The position numbers and the translations under genes are program-made. Below are positions 62,401-64,000 of a stretch of 64,000 nt of DNA, one piece after another. Position 1 is the stretch's first letter. Every line of letters begins with the position of its first letter. Location: the NCBI GenBank assembly GCA_964607675.1, contig CAZSLC010000003.1, forward strand, positions 1 through 64,000. Direction: 5' to 3'. The notes beneath the pieces are model-generated. The model was not told where the DNA came from and did not search any database. It saw only the letters and a program-made list of their open reading frames with translations. This DNA is from CAZSLC01 sp964607675. Lineage in GTDB: Bacteria; Bacteroidota; Bacteroidia; Bacteroidales; UBA932.

Positions 62401-62947
62401 AGACTATATCGCCGTTCCAATCAATAGTTCTGAGAACTGCACATATCAGTGGATTCTAAAAAATAGTTCTGGTACTAATATCTATACATCTTCTCTCAAC
62501 GAGTCTCCCGATGTAGCCATAACACTATCCCATCCAGGTTCAATGATTCTTACTTGCAATATGACGGATCTCATGACAGGTACAGTAGCTACCTATTCAA
62601 ACAGTTTCACTGTGACAAATCCTGTAATTAAGTTTTCGAATATTTCCTCAGGAAACAACCATCTCTATGCCAATATATCTATTCCCGAAAGTGCGAGTGT
62701 CACATTTTATCTTGACTATTCACTTTCTTCTGGTGCGTATGCAGAAGTATATATGAAAGATGAACTGCTGAATGTGTCAGGAACCTCATCCCAGGAGATA
62801 AACAAGACTGTAGAAGGTCTAAATAACAGTTTTAGCATTATCGTATATGATGGTTCTCCATCAGATTATATTTCCATTGTTATAACAAATGTATCTTCTC
62901 CTTATGTTACAAATTCACCATCTTCAATAGGATTAGTTATTAATTGA
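59450..62947 (+). CDS. RHS-associated secreted protein, first part
   Basis: A 1165-residue exported protein. The signal peptide MRTIIISFIALLIIFLTLPCYGQ is followed by GYVPDIHTGSVNIPLPLYEIKLGSYTIPLSLQYFTSGIKVDATPYPVGYGW, the start typical of Bacteroidota RHS-region proteins. YD-like repeats appear later (KYPTGGHTEFEYEPHEF, LREYTDYQYVTGWMLRKIVLP, LVCQNEYDYDTKGNIRSI). The C-terminal 200 residues are Ser/Thr-rich and beta-like. It is paired with the DUF6443/RHS protein 8 bp downstream, a standard two-gene layout for secreted polymorphic-toxin-like proteins. Whether it is an adhesin, a scaffold or part of a toxin is not known. Confidence 0.78.
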   Translation: MRTIIISFIALLIIFLTLPCYGQIGPVKNTVIPPSPTSSVYRQFTGYVPDIHTGSVNIPLPLYEIKLGSYTIPLSLQYFTSGIKVDATPYPVGYGWIFSPGLRLTRTVMGRPDVNYKMDIEDSDDFEYLRRAMYNALKGEYGTLQDSSMRDTQYDIFTVHLPSGSSSFILKKNGTAYQAESTNNLLKIELLDTNLRGFKVTDDRGVIYYFGDIETSNNITPLREYTDYQYVTGWMLRKIVLPCTGNEINFTWGSYYHSGISFGTTLGANILKDWKSDAFDYQGSDQSPTYEAAQDVGLLTGGWNYQKISHIQSITFPSGRVAFSYSGGSNPLITDISVYNINETLIRNITLTYGTNLSAGLLQSVYITGEGTYSFIYNSHRFENYYAQDYWGYYNGKNNQSLPPQLNLKVYNGQYGSTNYYTYGYADRSIDTTAMKANILTKIKYPTGGHTEFEYEPHEFTGTAPTTSGLGAAYRFALYKGGGLRVRKMTSTDPNTGISIVKRYKYGNGENGKGNIMFEPTLDTFVDEFYAYDSFSAGALTPQVTGANFRLLFVNTHSYCEQYNINSPNVWYDTVTEYNGDESKTIYTYSQIVPQDIFASNYVVDFAHRSIFSYRNIFSKGILLTNKKEYKKSSSGYSLLRETIFDYNAVEETTKMIESMFVNRTEVNIMSNGPDFDFTTGGHVIIPDGSSTVTPVATYERNPYTIRFYYEELQSITTSEYTDEGTLTRVEKYYYSNYLLRNKINITSKGDTITTIYSYPMDYANVSGSQQPVLQAMFALNMNVEPFKSEETLNGSSMTTINEYSLFSGSNLYLPVRNYFKKGSGSLVCQNEYDYDTKGNIRSITSLGEHKKSYLWSYASNYPVMEIEGKTYSEVLSMIGSNTIATLAASISSSSIISITDGIRSQIGTSALVSSYTYIPLVGISSIKDLRGQNTTYHYDSSWRLKKITDNNNYKIAMYANHLAGQTLSVSFSASSSYSYGTTADYIAVPINSSENCTYQWILKNSSGTNIYTSSLNESPDVAITLSHPGSMILTCNMTDLMTGTVATYSNSFTVTNPVIKFSNISSGNNHLYANISIPESASVTFYLDYSLSSGAYAEVYMKDELLNVSGTSSQEINKTVEGLNNSFSIIVYDGSPSDYISIVITNVSSPYVTNSPSSIGLVIN

Positions 62948-62955
62948 ATAAAGCT

Positions 62956-64000
62956 ATGAAAAAGATAATAATCATCATAGTACAACTTTTTCTCTTTTCT
63001 ACATTCTGTCTCACATCACAGGATACAGGTCAGAACTATATTATCTCCAGAGAGATGCTCAATACTGCCAGCACACAGTATATAGATGCCGTGCAGTACT
63101 ATGACGGACTTGGTTTCCCCACCGAACAAGTCTTCAAAGGAATAACCCCTACGGGTAGTCATCTCGTGTCATTGAAAGAATATGATAACTGTGGACGACT
63201 CGCCAAAGAATGGCTTCCTATGCCCACAAGTGAAACTTACACTTCTCCTACATCATTAAAGACTGGCATATCAACCTACTATTCCGATACCCGTCCATAT
63301 ACCTCATCTACCTACGAGGAATCGCCCGAAGGGAGACTGCTTTATTCATACTCGCCAGGAGCAGCTTGGTCATCACATCCATCAGAGACTGAGTATCATA
63401 GTAATGCATCTTCTGGATTGTACAGCTGCAAAAAGTACACAGTGAGTAACTCTGGCTCTTTAGCTCAAAATAGCCTCTATGCCGCAGGCACCCTTACATC
63501 AGTTAAGAGTATCAGCCCTGACGGAATAATCTCCATTACCTTTAGCGACAGACAGGGGCACACTGTCCTCACTCGTAGAGCAAGCGGCACGACATACCTT
63601 GATACCTACTATGTCTATGATGACTACGGACTTCTCCGGTATGTTCTCGAGCCGATGTACCAGCATAGTGAAACCCTGTCGGAGTATGCATATATATATA
63701 GTTATGACGATAGAAACAGATGCACCGAAATAAAATATCCAGGCAGGCTTTCCTACAAATATGTCTATGACAACGCCGACAAATTAATCTTTATTCAAGA
63801 TGGAAGACAGCGTACAACCAATGCCAATCTATGGACATTTATCCTCTACGACAAATATGCACGAGAAGTGGTCAGAGGAGAATGCTACAATACCAATACC
63901 TCCTCCGTCTCATCTACTATTGTCACTACATCTTTCTCAGCATCCGATACAGGGATAGGTGGAAGCGGGTACACATCGAGTTTTTCCCTGACAAGTCCCG
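62956..64000 (+). CDS. DUF6443/RHS-repeat protein, truncated by window edge
   Basis: An uninterrupted reading frame from ATG 62956 to the last base (348 codons so far). A signal peptide (to about SQDTG) is followed by QNYIISREMLNTASTQYIDAVQYYDGLGFPTEQVFKG, the DUF6443 pattern. YD/RHS-type repeats come next (SYDDRNRCTEIKYPGRLSYKYVYDNADKL, FILYDKYAREVVRGECYN). In related genes a variable C-terminal tip, often toxic, follows several hundred residues later, with an immunity gene behind it; both would be outside this window. This gene looks somewhat more GC-rich than its surroundings. Confidence 0.85.
   Translation, partial: MKKIIIIIVQLFLFSTFCLTSQDTGQNYIISREMLNTASTQYIDAVQYYDGLGFPTEQVFKGITPTGSHLVSLKEYDNCGRLAKEWLPMPTSETYTSPTSLKTGISTYYSDTRPYTSSTYEESPEGRLLYSYSPGAAWSSHPSETEYHSNASSGLYSCKKYTVSNSGSLAQNSLYAAGTLTSVKSISPDGIISITFSDRQGHTVLTRRASGTTYLDTYYVYDDYGLLRYVLEPMYQHSETLSEYAYIYSYDDRNRCTEIKYPGRLSYKYVYDNADKLIFIQDGRQRTTNANLWTFILYDKYAREVVRGECYNTNTSSVSSTIVTTSFSASDTGIGGSGYTSSFSLTSP

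Noticed and set aside
1..64000. CRISPR arrays, rRNA genes, tmRNA
   Set aside because: No regularly spaced direct repeats and no rRNA or tmRNA core sequences were seen on either strand.

Overview
The window looks like a chromosomal segment of a Bacteroidales bacterium (Bacteroidota); genus and family cannot be fixed from sequence alone. Reasons: AT-rich DNA, very weak ribosome binding sites, promoters of the Bacteroidota type (TTTG, about 19-20 bases, then TAnnTTTG), SusC/Oar-like TonB-dependent receptors, a BACON-domain lipoprotein, DUF1080 and Gfo/Idh/MocA exported enzymes, and a two-gene RHS locus with a DUF6443-type second protein.

Layout. 1-9 kb, all on the minus strand: tRNA-Gly with a duplicated 3' end at the window edge, pheS, an arginine deiminase, manC, yraN, and an Oar-like receptor followed by a BACON/OB-fold lipoprotein. 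9-18 kb: metK behind a SAM-II-type riboswitch with a terminator/antiterminator platform, then comF, cdaA (c-di-AMP synthase), mutS2, a small lipoprotein, a PHP phosphatase and a class-C-type serine hydrolase. 18-30.6 kb: an exported redox/sugar region. A plus operon (C69 dipeptidase, DUF362, DUF6599) faces a five-gene minus operon (tetraheme NapC-like cytochrome fused to an FGE-like domain, Gfo/Idh/MocA oxidoreductase, TIM-barrel isomerase, nitroreductase, Fe-S aldo/keto reductase). The minus operon diverges from a plus operon encoding a second Gfo/Idh/MocA enzyme, a DUF1080 protein and a second TIM-barrel isomerase. Five of these proteins carry Tat-like twin-arginine signals and others are lipoproteins, so the region looks like an envelope oxidation/cleavage module for a sugar or glycoside.

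30.6-32.5 kb: a type II restriction-modification pair enclosed by perfect 24-bp direct repeats, apparently inserted between two convergent genes. 32.5-42.3 kb: patatin-like protein, EamA transporter, an ECF sigma factor with its membrane partner, queH, an AAA/DUF4143 ATPase, a zinc metallopeptidase lipoprotein and a three-gene lipid-linked sugar transfer set (GT2, GtrA, ArnT-like). 42.3-49.3 kb: a TonB receptor, a lipoprotein, a CAU-anticodon tRNA and the str operon rpsL-rpsG-fusA-rpsJ, which ends after rpsJ instead of continuing into rplC.

49.4-54.5 kb: a methionine operon (metY-metX-thrA) behind a strong promoter and a roughly 245-nt structured leader without a recognised aptamer. Then GH3-like protein, recO and rdgB on the minus strand and an S41 protease. 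58.9-59.4 kb is a graveyard with fragments of an IS3-like transposase and a group II intron reverse transcriptase. The window ends in a two-gene RHS locus whose second gene runs off the edge.

The most interesting points are the exported redox module with its cytochrome-FGE fusion, the R-M insertion with long target duplication, the SAM-II attenuator of metK, the unexplained met leader, and the broken str/S10 gene cluster.
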